Positions 6,900 through 16,234 are shown, counted from the stretch's first letter. The stretch is DNA of 37,488 bases from CAITSH01 sp945892985 (GCA_945892985.1 CAMDDU010000043.1:1-37488); one strand, 5' to 3'. Numbers and translations: made by a program. The notes: a model not told the origin generated them from the sequence alone.

Positions 6900-8426
6900 C
6901 TAAGCGCGCAGCTTCACTCCGGCCAACGGATTGCACCAGCGTTCTATCAACTCAAACGCCCCCTGCAGCAGCAGCGCCAGCGCCGCCGCCGGAATGGCGC
7001 CGGCGAGCAGCATGGCGTTGTCGTTAAGGGCGAGCCCGATGGCGATGCGCTCGCCATAACCGCCGGCACCGATGAAAGCGGCGATGGTCGCCGTGCCCAC
7101 ATTGATCACCGCCGAGGTCTTGATGCCGGCGAGCAGCGTCGGCAGTGCGAGGGGCAATTCGACATAACGCAGGCTTTGCCCCGGCCGCAAGCCCAGCGCC
7201 AACGCGGCCTTGCGCATGCCGCCACCGACCTCGCGCAGACCGGCCTCGGCGTTGCGCACAATCGGCAGCAGCGCATAAAGCGACAAGGCCACCAGCGTGG
7301 GCGCCATGCCTATGCTGCCCATCAGCGCGATCAAAAACACCAGCAGCGCCAGCGCCGGGATGGTCTGGATCATGCCCACCAGCGCAAGGATCACCTGGCC
7401 GGCGCGCGGCGCGTGCGCCGCGACAATGCCCAGCGGCACGCCGATCAGGATGCTCGCGCCAAGGGACACAAACACCAGCACCAAATGCTGCAGCGTCAGT
7501 GGCCAGAAATCGGCGGCGAACAGCGTTTCAGCAAGACTGTGCGAACGCACCGCCGCCACTTGCTTGATCGCAAGCCCGGGCGGGACATCCATCAGCGCGG
7601 CTGCTGCGGCGAAGCTCCTGCCCTCGAGTTCGGCCGCGGCGTTCATGCGAATCATCAGCGGCCGGTCGATGCGGCCCTCTAGCGCAGCGAGCGCGCGCCA
7701 GGCATCGGGCAGGCGCTGCGGCAGGTCCAGCCGGTAAAGCAGCAGCGCGTCATAACGCGGAAAGTATTGTTTGTCGTCCTCAAGCACGCGCAGGCTGTAG
7801 CGCCCGATCTTGGCATCGGTGGAATAAATGTCCATCAAGTCGATGCGGCCGGCGGCGATCGCCTCGTAAGCCAGCCCGTGGTCTAGGCCCACAGGGCGCA
7901 TGGCGGCGAGGCCGTAGGCCGCGGACAGGCCGGGCCAGCCGTCGGCACGGCCGATGAATTCCTGCGACAGGCCAAGGCGCAATTGCGGGTGACGAAGCAA
8001 ATCGCCGACGCTGCGGATGTTCAGGCGCGCCGCCTCGCTGTCGCGCATGGCCAGCGCATAACTGTTATTGAAACCGAGCGGCACCGCGGCGCCAAGGCCC
8101 AGCGGCGCCAGGCCGCGGTTGATGTCGGCAAGCGACGGACTGCCATCGAGCTTGAGAATTTCGCGCGCAACGGTGCCGGCGTATTCCGGGTAGAGGTCAA
8201 TCGAACCGGCTTTGAGCGCGGCAAACACAATGCCGGTGTTGCCCAAACCCTGCCGGTGCTCGGCCTGCGCCTTGCCCTTTACCGCGGCCAGCAGCACCTC
8301 GCCCAGCACATACGATTCGGTAAAGCGCTTGGAACCTATGCGCAGGGGCTCCTGCGCCGTTGCCGCTGGGGCGACGAACAAGACCAGCGCCGCCAGCGCT
8401 GGCCAGACGATGCGGCGCAGCCTCAC
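6900..8426 (-). CDS. Fused substrate-binding protein/permease, glycine betaine/choline ABC importer type
   Basis: A 508-residue fusion. A signal peptide (1-24, cleaved near ATAQE) is followed by an OpuAC-type binding domain (about 26-285), with GSKRFTESYVLGE, the GLGNTGIVFAAL segment and the DLYPEYAGT motif. Then comes a BPD-type permease domain (about 305-500) with several membrane helices and the ATPase-contact loop (GLREVGGGMRKAALALG). Such proteins import quaternary-ammonium osmolytes or related compounds. The order is binding domain first, the reverse of the better-known permease-first fusions. The start is GTG, overlapping the exporter stop as GTGA, so translation is coupled. No cognate ATPase gene is in the window; the coupled neighbour is an exporter with its own ATPase domain and cannot obviously serve. 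Confidence 0.88.
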   Translation of the reverse strand: MRLRRIVWPALAALVLFVAPAATAQEPLRIGSKRFTESYVLGEVLLAAVKGKAQAEHRQGLGNTGIVFAALKAGSIDLYPEYAGTVAREILKLDGSPSLADINRGLAPLGLGAAVPLGFNNSYALAMRDSEAARLNIRSVGDLLRHPQLRLGLSQEFIGRADGWPGLSAAYGLAAMRPVGLDHGLAYEAIAAGRIDLMDIYSTDAKIGRYSLRVLEDDKQYFPRYDALLLYRLDLPQRLPDAWRALAALEGRIDRPLMIRMNAAAELEGRSFAAAAALMDVPPGLAIKQVAAVRSHSLAETLFAADFWPLTLQHLVLVFVSLGASILIGVPLGIVAAHAPRAGQVILALVGMIQTIPALALLVFLIALMGSIGMAPTLVALSLYALLPIVRNAEAGLREVGGGMRKAALALGLRPGQSLRYVELPLALPTLLAGIKTSAVINVGTATIAAFIGAGGYGERIAIGLALNDNAMLLAGAIPAAALALLLQGAFELIERWCNPLAGVKLRA

Positions 8427-10231
8427 GCCGCCGCCCCGGCCACCCCGGCCAACTCTTGCTGCATGTCGAGGAACTGCAGCCGCGCCAGATGCGCATACAG
8501 GCCGTCCTCGCGCATCAGTTGGGCATGCTTGCCGGTGGAATGTATGCGGCCGTGCTCGAGCACGACAATGCGATCGGCGCGCTGCACCGTGGCAAGTCGG
8601 TGGGCGATGACCAGCGTGGCGCGTCCTTGCGAAAGCCGGTCAAGCGCGGCGCTCACCAGACGCTCGCTTTCGGCATCAAGGCTGGAGGTGGCCTCGTCGA
8701 GCAACAAAATTTCGCGGTTGGCAAGAATGGCGCGGGCGATGGAAAGGCGCTGGCGCTGCCCGCCGGACAACTTGACGCCGCGCTCGCCCAGGTTGGTGTC
8801 ATAGCCGTCCGGCAACTGTGAAATGAATTCGGTGGCATGCGCGGCCTCGCAGGCCGCACGCACCTCATCGAGCCCGGCCTCGGGGCGGCCATAGCGCACG
8901 TTATCGGTGACGCTGGCGGCAAAGATCACCGGATCCTGGGGCACCAGCGCGATGTGCCGGCGCACCGCGCGCGGGTCGCACTGTGCGATGTCGGTGCCGT
9001 CGAGCAGGATGCGGCCAGACTGCGGGTCGTAAAAACGCAGCAACAGCGCAAACAGCGTCGACTTGCCCGAACCCGAGGGCCCGACCAGGGCGACGCGCTC
9101 GCCGGGGGCGACCTCGAGGCCTATGCCCGAGAGCGCCGGCACATCGGGCCGGCTCGGATAAGCAAAGGAAATATTGTCCAGCCGGATTGCGCCGCTCAAG
9201 CGTGGCGGCAGCGCAAGGGCCGCGGCCGGCGCGCGGATATCGGGCTGCGTCTCGAGCAACTCCATCAGGCGCTCGGTGGCGCCGGCGGCGCGCTGTATCT
9301 CGCCCCACACCTCGGACACGGTGCCGGCGCCGCTGGCCACGACGACGGCGTAAAAGACGAACGCCGACAGCTGCCCGGCGGTGAGGCGACCGGCGATGAC
9401 GTCGTGCCCGCCTATCCACAGAATCACGCCGACGGCGCAAAAGCCGATCAGCATGACCATCGATATCAGCCAGGCCTTGACGCGCACACGCTCGACGCCA
9501 GAAGCGCAGGCCGCGTCGGCATGCGCGCCAAACAGCGTCCGGTCGGCGTGCTCATGCGCGTAGGCCTGCACCGTGCGTATTTCATGCAAGACCTCGTCAA
9601 CATACGAGGACACGTCCGCGACACGGTCCTGGTTTTCGCGCGACAACTTGCGCACCCGCCGGCCGATGACAAAAATCGGGATCAGGATCGCCGGCACGCC
9701 CAGCACGATGAAGGCGGCGAGCTTGACGCTGGTGACGAACAGCAGCACCAGCGCGCCTATCATCATCAGTCCGTTCCTGAGGAACATCGAAAAGCCAAAG
9801 CCGATGACCACCTGCAGTTGCGTCGTGTCGTTGAGAATGCGCGACACGATCTCGCCGGTGCGCGCCGAATCGAAAAAGCCCGGTGACAGGTCGAGCACAT
9901 GATCGAACACCGCGCGGCGGATGTCGGTGACCACGCGCTCGCCGGTGGACATCATCAGGTAAAAGCGTCCCCAGGTGGCGAGCGACAGGATCACCGCCAG
10001 CGCGACCACGCCGGCGAGCGCCGCATTGAGGTGCGCCGAATCGCCCGAGCCGAAGCCCGCGTCGATGACGTACTTGAGCCCCTGACCGAGCGCGAGCACG
10101 GTGCCGGCCGCCACCAGCAGCGCAAACATGGCGATGATGATGCGTGAACGATGCGGCACCAGAAAACGCGCAAGGCGCTTGAGTTGCGAAACTTTGCCCT
10201 TGGGCGGGGGTACGGAAGGAAGGTCGGCCAT
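8423..10231 (-). CDS. ABC exporter, fused transmembrane and ATPase domains
   Basis: A 602-residue MsbA/LmrA-type half-transporter. The six-helix membrane domain spans about 20-315 and the nucleotide-binding domain about 347-585. Motifs: Walker A GPSGSGKST (384-392), signature LSGGQ (488-492), Walker B ILLLDE (508-513), D-loop SSLD, and switch histidine in IAHRL (H544). It would work as a homodimer in the inner membrane, exporting a hydrophobic or peptide-like compound. The substrate is not identifiable; it lacks the context of lpxK (msbA). It is first in a two-gene operon and overlaps the downstream binding-protein/permease gene by four bases. The ribosome binding site is weak. Confidence 0.93.
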   Translation of the reverse strand: MADLPSVPPPKGKVSQLKRLARFLVPHRSRIIIAMFALLVAAGTVLALGQGLKYVIDAGFGSGDSAHLNAALAGVVALAVILSLATWGRFYLMMSTGERVVTDIRRAVFDHVLDLSPGFFDSARTGEIVSRILNDTTQLQVVIGFGFSMFLRNGLMMIGALVLLFVTSVKLAAFIVLGVPAILIPIFVIGRRVRKLSRENQDRVADVSSYVDEVLHEIRTVQAYAHEHADRTLFGAHADAACASGVERVRVKAWLISMVMLIGFCAVGVILWIGGHDVIAGRLTAGQLSAFVFYAVVVASGAGTVSEVWGEIQRAAGATERLMELLETQPDIRAPAAALALPPRLSGAIRLDNISFAYPSRPDVPALSGIGLEVAPGERVALVGPSGSGKSTLFALLLRFYDPQSGRILLDGTDIAQCDPRAVRRHIALVPQDPVIFAASVTDNVRYGRPEAGLDEVRAACEAAHATEFISQLPDGYDTNLGERGVKLSGGQRQRLSIARAILANREILLLDEATSSLDAESERLVSAALDRLSQGRATLVIAHRLATVQRADRIVVLEHGRIHSTGKHAQLMREDGLYAHLARLQFLDMQQELAGVAGAAA

Positions 10232-10292
10232 GGCGCTATTTTACTCTCGCGGCAGGGCTGGTCCGCGGCGGCACCTCGCCTACTCCCCTTCT

Positions 10293-10340
10293 CGCCTACT
10301 CACCTACTCACCTACTCACCTACTCACCTACTCACCTACA
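10293..10340. repeat. Octanucleotide tandem repeat (CACCTACT), six copies
   Basis: Six head-to-tail copies of CACCTACT, the first and last with one difference, end one base before an ATG at 10341 and 30 bases before the preferred MAPEG start. Copy-number change would move the spacing between the promoter and this gene. Confidence 0.95.
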
Positions 10341-10370
10341 ATGAGTTCCCGCCGAAAAATGGAGTACGCC

Positions 10371-10763
10371 ATGATCCCCGCCCTGCCCGCCTTGGTGCTG
10401 TGCCTCGCCATCATCCTGTTCATCGCCACCGCCATCAAGGTCGGCGCCGCCCGCGGCAAGTACGGCATACACGCGCCGGCCACCAGCGGCCATCCGGAGT
10501 TCGAGCGCATATTCCGTGTGCAACAAAACACCCTCGAGCAGCTCGTGGCCTTCATCCCTAGCCTGGTGCTGTTTGCGCAATACGTCTCGCCCAACTGGGC
10601 GGCGGGCGTGGGCCTGGTCTGGATCATCGGCCGCATCTGGTTTGCGCTGAGCTATTACGCTGCAGCGGAAAAACGCGGCCCCGGTTTTATGCTCACCTTT
10701 ACCGCGCTGGTGGTGTTGCTGGGCGGCGCGATGATAGGCATCGCCGCCAGCCTGCTGCGCTAA
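10371..10763 (+). CDS. MAPEG family membrane protein
   Basis: A 130-residue protein with four predicted membrane helices, the family size. Diagnostic residues include the RVQQNTLEQLVAFIPSLVLFA segment (ERIFRVQQNT at about 45-55) and RIWFALSYY. MAPEG proteins are glutathione-dependent or eicosanoid-related membrane enzymes; the bacterial members' substrates are mostly unknown. The start at 10371 is chosen because GGAG lies six bases upstream and the first helix begins immediately; in-frame ATGs at 10341 and 10359 are alternatives. An octanucleotide repeat directly upstream is unusual. It is divergent from the ABC exporter and convergent with glcF. Confidence 0.88.
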   Translation: MIPALPALVLCLAIILFIATAIKVGAARGKYGIHAPATSGHPEFERIFRVQQNTLEQLVAFIPSLVLFAQYVSPNWAAGVGLVWIIGRIWFALSYYAAAEKRGPGFMLTFTALVVLLGGAMIGIAASLLR

Positions 10764-10862
10764 GCCCTCACCGCACCATAGCCTGGAGAGGCGCACCAGA
10801 CGGGCGTTTCCAGCCTATGGCAGCGAAAAATAACGATGGACGGCTGCCCTTGCACCCGCCCC

Positions 10863-12104
10863 TCAGTCACCCAGGTGGCGATCCAGCGTATTAACCCAGT
10901 GCTCGACCGGAATGGCGCTCGCCTCCTGCAGGTGCGACAGGCAGCCGATGTTGGCGGTGGCAATGCAATCGGCGCCACCGGCGCCAAGCGCCGCCAGCTT
11001 GGCCTGCTGCAACTGCGCGGACAGCGCAGGCTGCAAAATGGAGTACGTGCCGGCTGAGCCACAGCACAGGTGCGAATCGGCAACGGGCACCAGTTCAAAT
11101 CCCGCCGCAGTGAGAATTTTTTCCGCCACGCCCTTCACCTGCTGGCCGTGCTGCAGGCTGCACGGCGGATGGAAGGCCAGTTTTACGTCGGGCTTGCGCA
11201 GCGCGAGCGCGGCCAGCGCGCCGGGGCGCTGCAGTTCTGCGGCAATAATCTCGCTCAGGTCGCGCGTCATCGCACTGATGCGCGCGGCCTTGTCACGGTA
11301 GGCGGCGTCATGCGCCAGCAGGTGGCCGTATTCGCGCACCGTGGAGCCACAGCCGCTGGCCGTCATGACAATGGCCTCGACTTCGCCGCGTTCAAGCATC
11401 GGCCACCAGGCATCGATCAGGGCGCGCATGTCGGCCAAGCCCTCGTCCTGATAATTGAGGTGATAGCGCAACGCACCGCAACAGCCGGCGCCCGGCGCTT
11501 GAAGCAGCGAAACACCGAGCCGGTCGAGCACGCGCGCCGTGGCGGCGTTGATGTCGGGGGCCAGCACCGGTTGCACGCAACCGGCGAGCACGAGCATTTT
11601 TCTGGCGTGACGCGCAGCAGGCCAGACGCCGCGCGGCGGGTTGGCCGCCGGCACCTTACGACCCAATGCGCCTGGCAGCAGCGGTCGCAGCAGGCGCCCC
11701 GTCGCCACCAGCGGCGCAAACAACCATGAACGCGGCAACAGCACCGACAAGGCGCGGCGCAACAGGCGTTGATGCAGCGGACGTCCGACCTGCTCGTCGA
11801 CAAGCTTTCTGCCGATGTCCGCAAGCCGGCCGTATTGGACGCCCGAGGGGCAGGTGGTTTCGCAGGCGCGACAGGTGAGGCAGCGGTCAAGGTGCAACTG
11901 CGTGCTGGCGGTGGGCGTGACGCCCTCCAGCACCTGTTTCACCAGGTAGATGCGCCCGCGCGGGCCGTCCAGTTCATCGCCGAGCAACTGGTAAGTCGGG
12001 CAGGTGGCCGTGCAAAAACCGCAATGCACGCACTTTCTCAGGATGGCATCAGCCTCCGCGCCCTCGGGCGTGCCCTTGATGAAATCGGCCAGTGCGGTCT
12101 GCAT
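10863..12104 (-). CDS. glcF: Glycolate oxidase iron-sulfur subunit
   Basis: A 413-residue protein with two ferredoxin-type 4Fe-4S motifs, CVHCGFCTATCP (C25, C28, C31, C35) and CLTCRACETTCP (C74, C77, C80, C84). Two CCG-type domains follow, visible as GCCGALRYH and LCCGSAGTYS. It passes electrons from the FAD subunits to the membrane quinone pool during oxidation of glycolate to glyoxylate. The start at 12104 (MQTALADFIKGTPEG) is the conserved family N-terminus, 16 codons inside the longest ORF. It is the last gene of glcDEF, 118 bp after glcE. That gap holds short GAGTGAAGG-type repeats. Confidence 0.96.
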   Translation of the reverse strand: MQTALADFIKGTPEGAEADAILRKCVHCGFCTATCPTYQLLGDELDGPRGRIYLVKQVLEGVTPTASTQLHLDRCLTCRACETTCPSGVQYGRLADIGRKLVDEQVGRPLHQRLLRRALSVLLPRSWLFAPLVATGRLLRPLLPGALGRKVPAANPPRGVWPAARHARKMLVLAGCVQPVLAPDINAATARVLDRLGVSLLQAPGAGCCGALRYHLNYQDEGLADMRALIDAWWPMLERGEVEAIVMTASGCGSTVREYGHLLAHDAAYRDKAARISAMTRDLSEIIAAELQRPGALAALALRKPDVKLAFHPPCSLQHGQQVKGVAEKILTAAGFELVPVADSHLCCGSAGTYSILQPALSAQLQQAKLAALGAGGADCIATANIGCLSHLQEASAIPVEHWVNTLDRHLGD

Positions 12105-12222
12105 TTTATGGAGTGAACGAGTGAAGGCGTGAAGGAGTGAAGGGGAGAGCACGGCAGCATTCGCTATAGGCTCGCACTGGTGTTGACTCTGTCACCCCTT
12201 TACTCCTTCACTTTTCACTTAT

Positions 12223-13299
12223 TTAAAGATCCACATACATCCGCCCCGGATTGAACACGCCCGCGGGGTCGAACTGCGCCTTGAGCTTCCGGTGAATGCG
12301 CATCATGGCATCGGGCAGGGCTTGAAACACCCCGGCGCCGGCCTTGAGCTCGGCCGAACCGCGGAACAGCGTGGCATGCCCTCCCGCCTTGGCCGCCGCA
12401 GCGCGCACGCTCGCCGCATCCGCGCCGCTGCGCAGCCAGCGCAATGCGCCGCCCCATTCGATCAGCACGTCACCGGCAAGCCCGGGCGACGGAGCGGTCG
12501 GGGGCAGCGACAGGCGCCACAGCGGCGCATCACCGGCGGTAAAAAAAACATCCGTCTGCTCGCGCAGGCCCAGCCAGAAGGCGCAGGCCTGCTCATCCTC
12601 CACGCGCTCACCGCCAAGCGTTTCACGCGCAGCCCGCACAGCCGCGGCCGCACCCGACAGCCGCACCCGCAGCTGGCCGTCGCACCAGGCGCTGGCGGAG
12701 ACCGGCAGCGGCTTGCCGCCCCACTGGTTGAGCGTGTGCACGGCCTTGTCTTCGGGCAATTCAAACATCAGCGTGGCGGTGGCCACCGGCATGGGCAGGG
12801 TCTTGAGGGAAACTTCAAGAATAAGACCCAGCGTGCCAAGCGAACCGGCGAGCAGGCGCGAGACATCGTAACCGGCGACGTTTTTCATCACCCTGCCGCC
12901 AAAATCGAGCACGTCCGCGCGCCCGTCCAGCAGCTTCGCGCCGAGCACGAAATCGCGCACACTGCCTGCCGCCTGCCGGCCCGGCCCGGACAAGCCGGCG
13001 GCAACGGCGCCGCCAACGCTCGCTTGCAGACCAAAATGCGGGCACTCACAGGCGAGCATCTGGCGCTTGGCGGCGAGCGCAGCCTCCAACTCGACCAGGG
13101 GGGTGCCGCAACGCGCCGTCACCACCAGTTCGGTCGGATCGTATTCAACAATACCGGCATAGGCACGCGTATCGAGCACCTCGCCGACCAGCGACTGGCC
13201 GTAAAAATCCTTACTGCCGCCACCGCGCAGGCGCAGCGCTCGGCCGGCGCCCGCAGCGTCGCGCACCGCCCGGGCAAACTGCGCGATAAGGGCCGGCAT
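12223..13299 (-). CDS. glcE: Glycolate oxidase subunit GlcE (FAD-binding)
   Basis: A 358-residue FAD_binding_4-type protein, near the E. coli length of about 350. LRLRGGGSKDFYG and the GTLGLILEVSLKTLP segment match the family, and PAGVFNPGRMY closes the C-terminus. It forms the flavin-containing part of glycolate oxidase with GlcD. The start at 13299 (MPALIAQFARAV) is fixed by homology and by a one-base overlap with the glcD stop (TGATG), which indicates translational coupling. The longest ORF extends a further 59 codons into glcD and is not used. Confidence 0.95.
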   Translation of the reverse strand: MPALIAQFARAVRDAAGAGRALRLRGGGSKDFYGQSLVGEVLDTRAYAGIVEYDPTELVVTARCGTPLVELEAALAAKRQMLACECPHFGLQASVGGAVAAGLSGPGRQAAGSVRDFVLGAKLLDGRADVLDFGGRVMKNVAGYDVSRLLAGSLGTLGLILEVSLKTLPMPVATATLMFELPEDKAVHTLNQWGGKPLPVSASAWCDGQLRVRLSGAAAAVRAARETLGGERVEDEQACAFWLGLREQTDVFFTAGDAPLWRLSLPPTAPSPGLAGDVLIEWGGALRWLRSGADAASVRAAAAKAGGHATLFRGSAELKAGAGVFQALPDAMMRIHRKLKAQFDPAGVFNPGRMYVDL

Positions 13300-14783
13300 C
13301 AGAAACGCGGCAACTCGGGATGCGGCAATTTCCCGCCCTTGACATGCATGCCGCCATATTCGGCGCAGCGATGCAGGGTCGGGATGTTCTTGCCCGGATT
13401 GAGCAGGCCGGGCTCGTCGAACGCGCGCTTCAGGCCGCGAAACGCGGCCAGTTCGGCGGCGCCAAACTGCATGCACATCTGGTTGATTTTTTCTATGCCC
13501 ACGCCATGCTCACCGGTGATGGTGCCGCCGACAGCGACGCATTTTTCCAGCACCTCGGCGGCGAAAGCCTCGGTGCGGGCGAGTTCGTCCGGGTTGTTGG
13601 CATCGAACAGGATCAACGGATGCAGGTTGCCGTCGCCGGCATGAAACACATTGGGGCAGCGCAGTCCGTATTTTTTTTCCATCGCCGCGACAAACAGCAG
13701 TATCTCGCCCAGGCGACGCCGCGGGATGGTGCCGTCCATGCAGTAGTAGTCGGGGGAAATACGCCCCACCGCCGGGAAGGCCGCCTTGCGCCCGGCCCAG
13801 AACTTGAGCCGCTCATCTTCAGAACCCGATACGCGCACGCCGGTGGCCCCGGAATGCTCCAGCACCGCGCTCATGCGCGCAATTTCCTCTTCAACTTCTT
13901 CCGGCGTGCCGTCCGATTCGCACAGCAGGATGACCGCGGCATCCAGGTCGTAACCGGCGTGGACGAACTCCTCGACAGCGCGCGTCGCCGGCTGGTCCAT
14001 CATTTCCATGCCGGCCGGAATGATGCCCGCGGCGATGACCGCGGCCACCGCATTGCCGGCCTTCTCAACGTCATCGAAGGACGCCATGATGCAACGCGCC
14101 ACCTGCGGCCTGGGCACTAGCTTGACCGTGACCTCTGTGGTGACGGCGAGCATGCCTTCGCTGCCTATGATCACGGCGAGCAGGTCGTAACCGGGCGCGT
14201 CCAGCGCCTCCGCGCCAAACTCCACGAGGTCACCCTCGATGGTGAAGCCGCGTACGCGCAACACATTGTTCACGGTGAGCCCGTATTTGAGGCAGTGCAC
14301 GCCGCCCGAGTTCTCGGCAACGTTGCCGCCTATGGTGCAGGCGATCTGCGAGGATGGATCGGGCGCGTAATACAGACCGTAGGGGGCGGCCGCCTCGGAA
14401 ATGGCGGCGTTGCGCACCCCCGGCTGCACGCGCGCGGTGCGCGCCAGCGGATCGAGTGCGATGATTTTTTTCATGCGCGCCAGCGACAACAGCACGCCGT
14501 CGCCCATGGGTAGCGCGCCACCTGACAGCCCGGTACCGGCACCGCGCGCCACCACCGGCACTTTCAGCTCGTGGCAAATACGCAGCACCTGCGCCACCTC
14601 CTGCTCGTCCGCCGGCAAGACCACCACCATCGGCAACTGGCGGTAGGCCGACAAGCCGTCGCATTCGTAGGGGCGCGTGTCTTCCTCGCGCGACAACACG
14701 CTGGCCGCAGGCAGGAGGGCGCGCAAGCGCCCGGATACTTCGGCCTGGCGCAGAAAATCAATGCGAACGAGTGGCAGGTTCAT
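13299..14783 (-). CDS. glcD: Glycolate oxidase subunit GlcD (FAD-linked)
   Basis: A 494-residue FAD-linked oxidase, close to the 499 of E. coli GlcD. The FAD_binding_4 domain (about 50-190) includes PVVARGAGTGLSGGALP and the IACTIGGNVAENSGG segment; the C-terminal FAD-oxidase domain contains NVFHAGDGNLHPLI and GEHGVGIEK. It catalyses glycolate (and D-lactate) oxidation to the 2-oxo acid. First gene of glcDEF. No glc regulator (glcC) lies beside it. The upstream 277 bp (14784-15060), shared with the divergent cupin gene, contains three copies of an AAGGTCAA-type 12-bp repeat near 14845-14880 and no certain promoter. Confidence 0.96.
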   Translation of the reverse strand: MNLPLVRIDFLRQAEVSGRLRALLPAASVLSREEDTRPYECDGLSAYRQLPMVVVLPADEQEVAQVLRICHELKVPVVARGAGTGLSGGALPMGDGVLLSLARMKKIIALDPLARTARVQPGVRNAAISEAAAPYGLYYAPDPSSQIACTIGGNVAENSGGVHCLKYGLTVNNVLRVRGFTIEGDLVEFGAEALDAPGYDLLAVIIGSEGMLAVTTEVTVKLVPRPQVARCIMASFDDVEKAGNAVAAVIAAGIIPAGMEMMDQPATRAVEEFVHAGYDLDAAVILLCESDGTPEEVEEEIARMSAVLEHSGATGVRVSGSEDERLKFWAGRKAAFPAVGRISPDYYCMDGTIPRRRLGEILLFVAAMEKKYGLRCPNVFHAGDGNLHPLILFDANNPDELARTEAFAAEVLEKCVAVGGTITGEHGVGIEKINQMCMQFGAAELAAFRGLKRAFDEPGLLNPGKNIPTLHRCAEYGGMHVKGGKLPHPELPRF

Positions 14784-15060
14784 CGGGTATGCGAACAGGG
14801 TGTGGGAACGGTGACCGTGCCCGATGGTACGGGGCGGCCTTCTCTAATGTCAACGAATAAGGTCAACGCATAAGGTCAAGCAACAAGCTCTGACCATGAC
14901 CGCCAGTTTGCGCCATTAATCCCCTGGCCATGCACAAGCGCTGCTTTATCGCGTTTGTTACTATGCCCCCTGCATCCGCGGCTCGCATGCCAAGGCGGCA
15001 CGCCCCACATCGGCAACATGCGCGACAGAGACACGGTGCTGAAAAAGCCAGCGAGGCCAT

Positions 15061-15462
15061 ATGATGAAGTCGCGACACGCAGACATAGCTTCCTACGTCA
15101 CCAAGGACGGATCGGAGATCCGCGAGTTGATGCACCCAGCAACGCAAGGCAACGGCAAGCAGAGCCTCGCCGAGGCCACGCTGCATGCCGGCCAGCGCAC
15201 GTCGCTGCACCGGCACCTTGTCACAGAAGAGATTTACCATTTCACCCATGGCACCGGGCGCATGACGCTGGGTGCGGAAACCTTCGCCGTCAGCGCCGGC
15301 GACACCGTCGCCATTGCCCCGGGAACCGCGCATAGCGTGGAGAACACCGGCGCCGAGAGCATGACCATACTGTGCGCCTGCTCGCCGGCCTACGCGCACG
15401 ACGATACCCAATTGCTGGAACTTGCAATCCCGGACGCTGCAAGGGCCGGACCCGCCGCCTGA
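15061..15462 (+). CDS. Small cupin-domain protein
   Basis: A 133-residue single-domain cupin. Motif 1 reads TSLHRHLVTEEIYHFTHGTGRM (histidines H50, H52; glutamate E56; histidine H60 or so) and motif 2 reads GDTVAIAPGTAHSVEN. The metal ligands are therefore present. Cupins of this size can be isomerases, dioxygenases or binding proteins, and the substrate is not predictable. It starts ATGATG, so 15061 and 15064 are both possible. It lies 46 bp before a non-canonical SDR on the same strand, which suggests a two-gene unit. Confidence 0.88.
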   Translation: MMKSRHADIASYVTKDGSEIRELMHPATQGNGKQSLAEATLHAGQRTSLHRHLVTEEIYHFTHGTGRMTLGAETFAVSAGDTVAIAPGTAHSVENTGAESMTILCACSPAYAHDDTQLLELAIPDAARAGPAA

Positions 15463-15508
15463 GCGGGCCAGCCCCACCATTACGGAAAAAACAGAAAAGG
15501 AAACACAC

Positions 15509-16234
15509 ATGAACAAGAAGGTGGCATTGATCGCCGGCGTCGGCGACGGCCTGGGCAGCGCGGTGGCGCGGCGCTTTGCGCGCAAGGGTTACGACACCGT
15601 GCTGGTGGCGCGCAGCGCCGACCGGCTGCAACGCATCGCCAGCGGCATCGAGGCCGGAGGCGGTCGCGGCGTCGCCTATGTCGCCGACCTGCGCAACGAG
15701 CAGGCGGTGTCCAAACTGTTTGATGACGTCGAGACCGAGGTCGGGCCGGTTTCCGTGGTGGTGTTCAACACCGGCGCCAACCACCGCGCATCCATACTCG
15801 ACACCGAGGCCGAAATGTTCGAGAAGATATGGCGCCTGTCCTGTTTTGCCGGATTTCTGGTCGGCCGCGAGGCGGCGCGCCACATGGTGCCGCGCGGCCA
15901 GGGCACAATCCTCTTCACCGGCGCGACAGCCAGCCTGCGCGGCGCAAGCAATTTCGCCGCCTTCGCCGCAGCCAAAGCCGGGGTGCGCATGGTGGCGCAA
16001 AGCATGGCGCGCGAACTGGGCCCCAAGGGCATACACGTCGCCTCGGTGATCATCGACGGCATGATAGACAGCCCGCGCATGCGCGAACGCTTTCCCGAAC
16101 GCATCAACATGCTGCCGCAAGAGGGCATGCTGCGCCCGGACGACATCGCCGAAACCTATCTACACATCCACGAGCAGCCGCGCAACGCCTGGACCTTCGA
16201 GACCGACCTGCGTCCCTGGGCGGAAAAATTCTAA
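15509..16234 (+). CDS. SDR-like protein with Phe in place of the catalytic Tyr
   Basis: A 241-residue protein with a Rossmann fold of SDR type. The nucleotide loop is AGVGDGLG (9-16), an imperfect TGxxxGxG. At the active-site position the usual YxxxK reads F152-A-A-A-K156. This agrees with the subgroup called SDR_c10, known for Phe at the Tyr position and an incomplete glycine motif. It may have altered chemistry or a binding role. The start at 15509 (MNKKVALIAG) is chosen because AAAAGG precedes it by eight bases and it begins the first strand. It follows the cupin gene by 46 bp. Confidence 0.9.
   Translation: MNKKVALIAGVGDGLGSAVARRFARKGYDTVLVARSADRLQRIASGIEAGGGRGVAYVADLRNEQAVSKLFDDVETEVGPVSVVVFNTGANHRASILDTEAEMFEKIWRLSCFAGFLVGREAARHMVPRGQGTILFTGATASLRGASNFAAFAAAKAGVRMVAQSMARELGPKGIHVASVIIDGMIDSPRMRERFPERINMLPQEGMLRPDDIAETYLHIHEQPRNAWTFETDLRPWAEKF

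Noticed and set aside
8423..10231. Assigning msbA to the ABC exporter
   Set aside because: The domain layout fits, but neither lpxK nor other lipid A genes are adjacent and many paralogues share these motifs.
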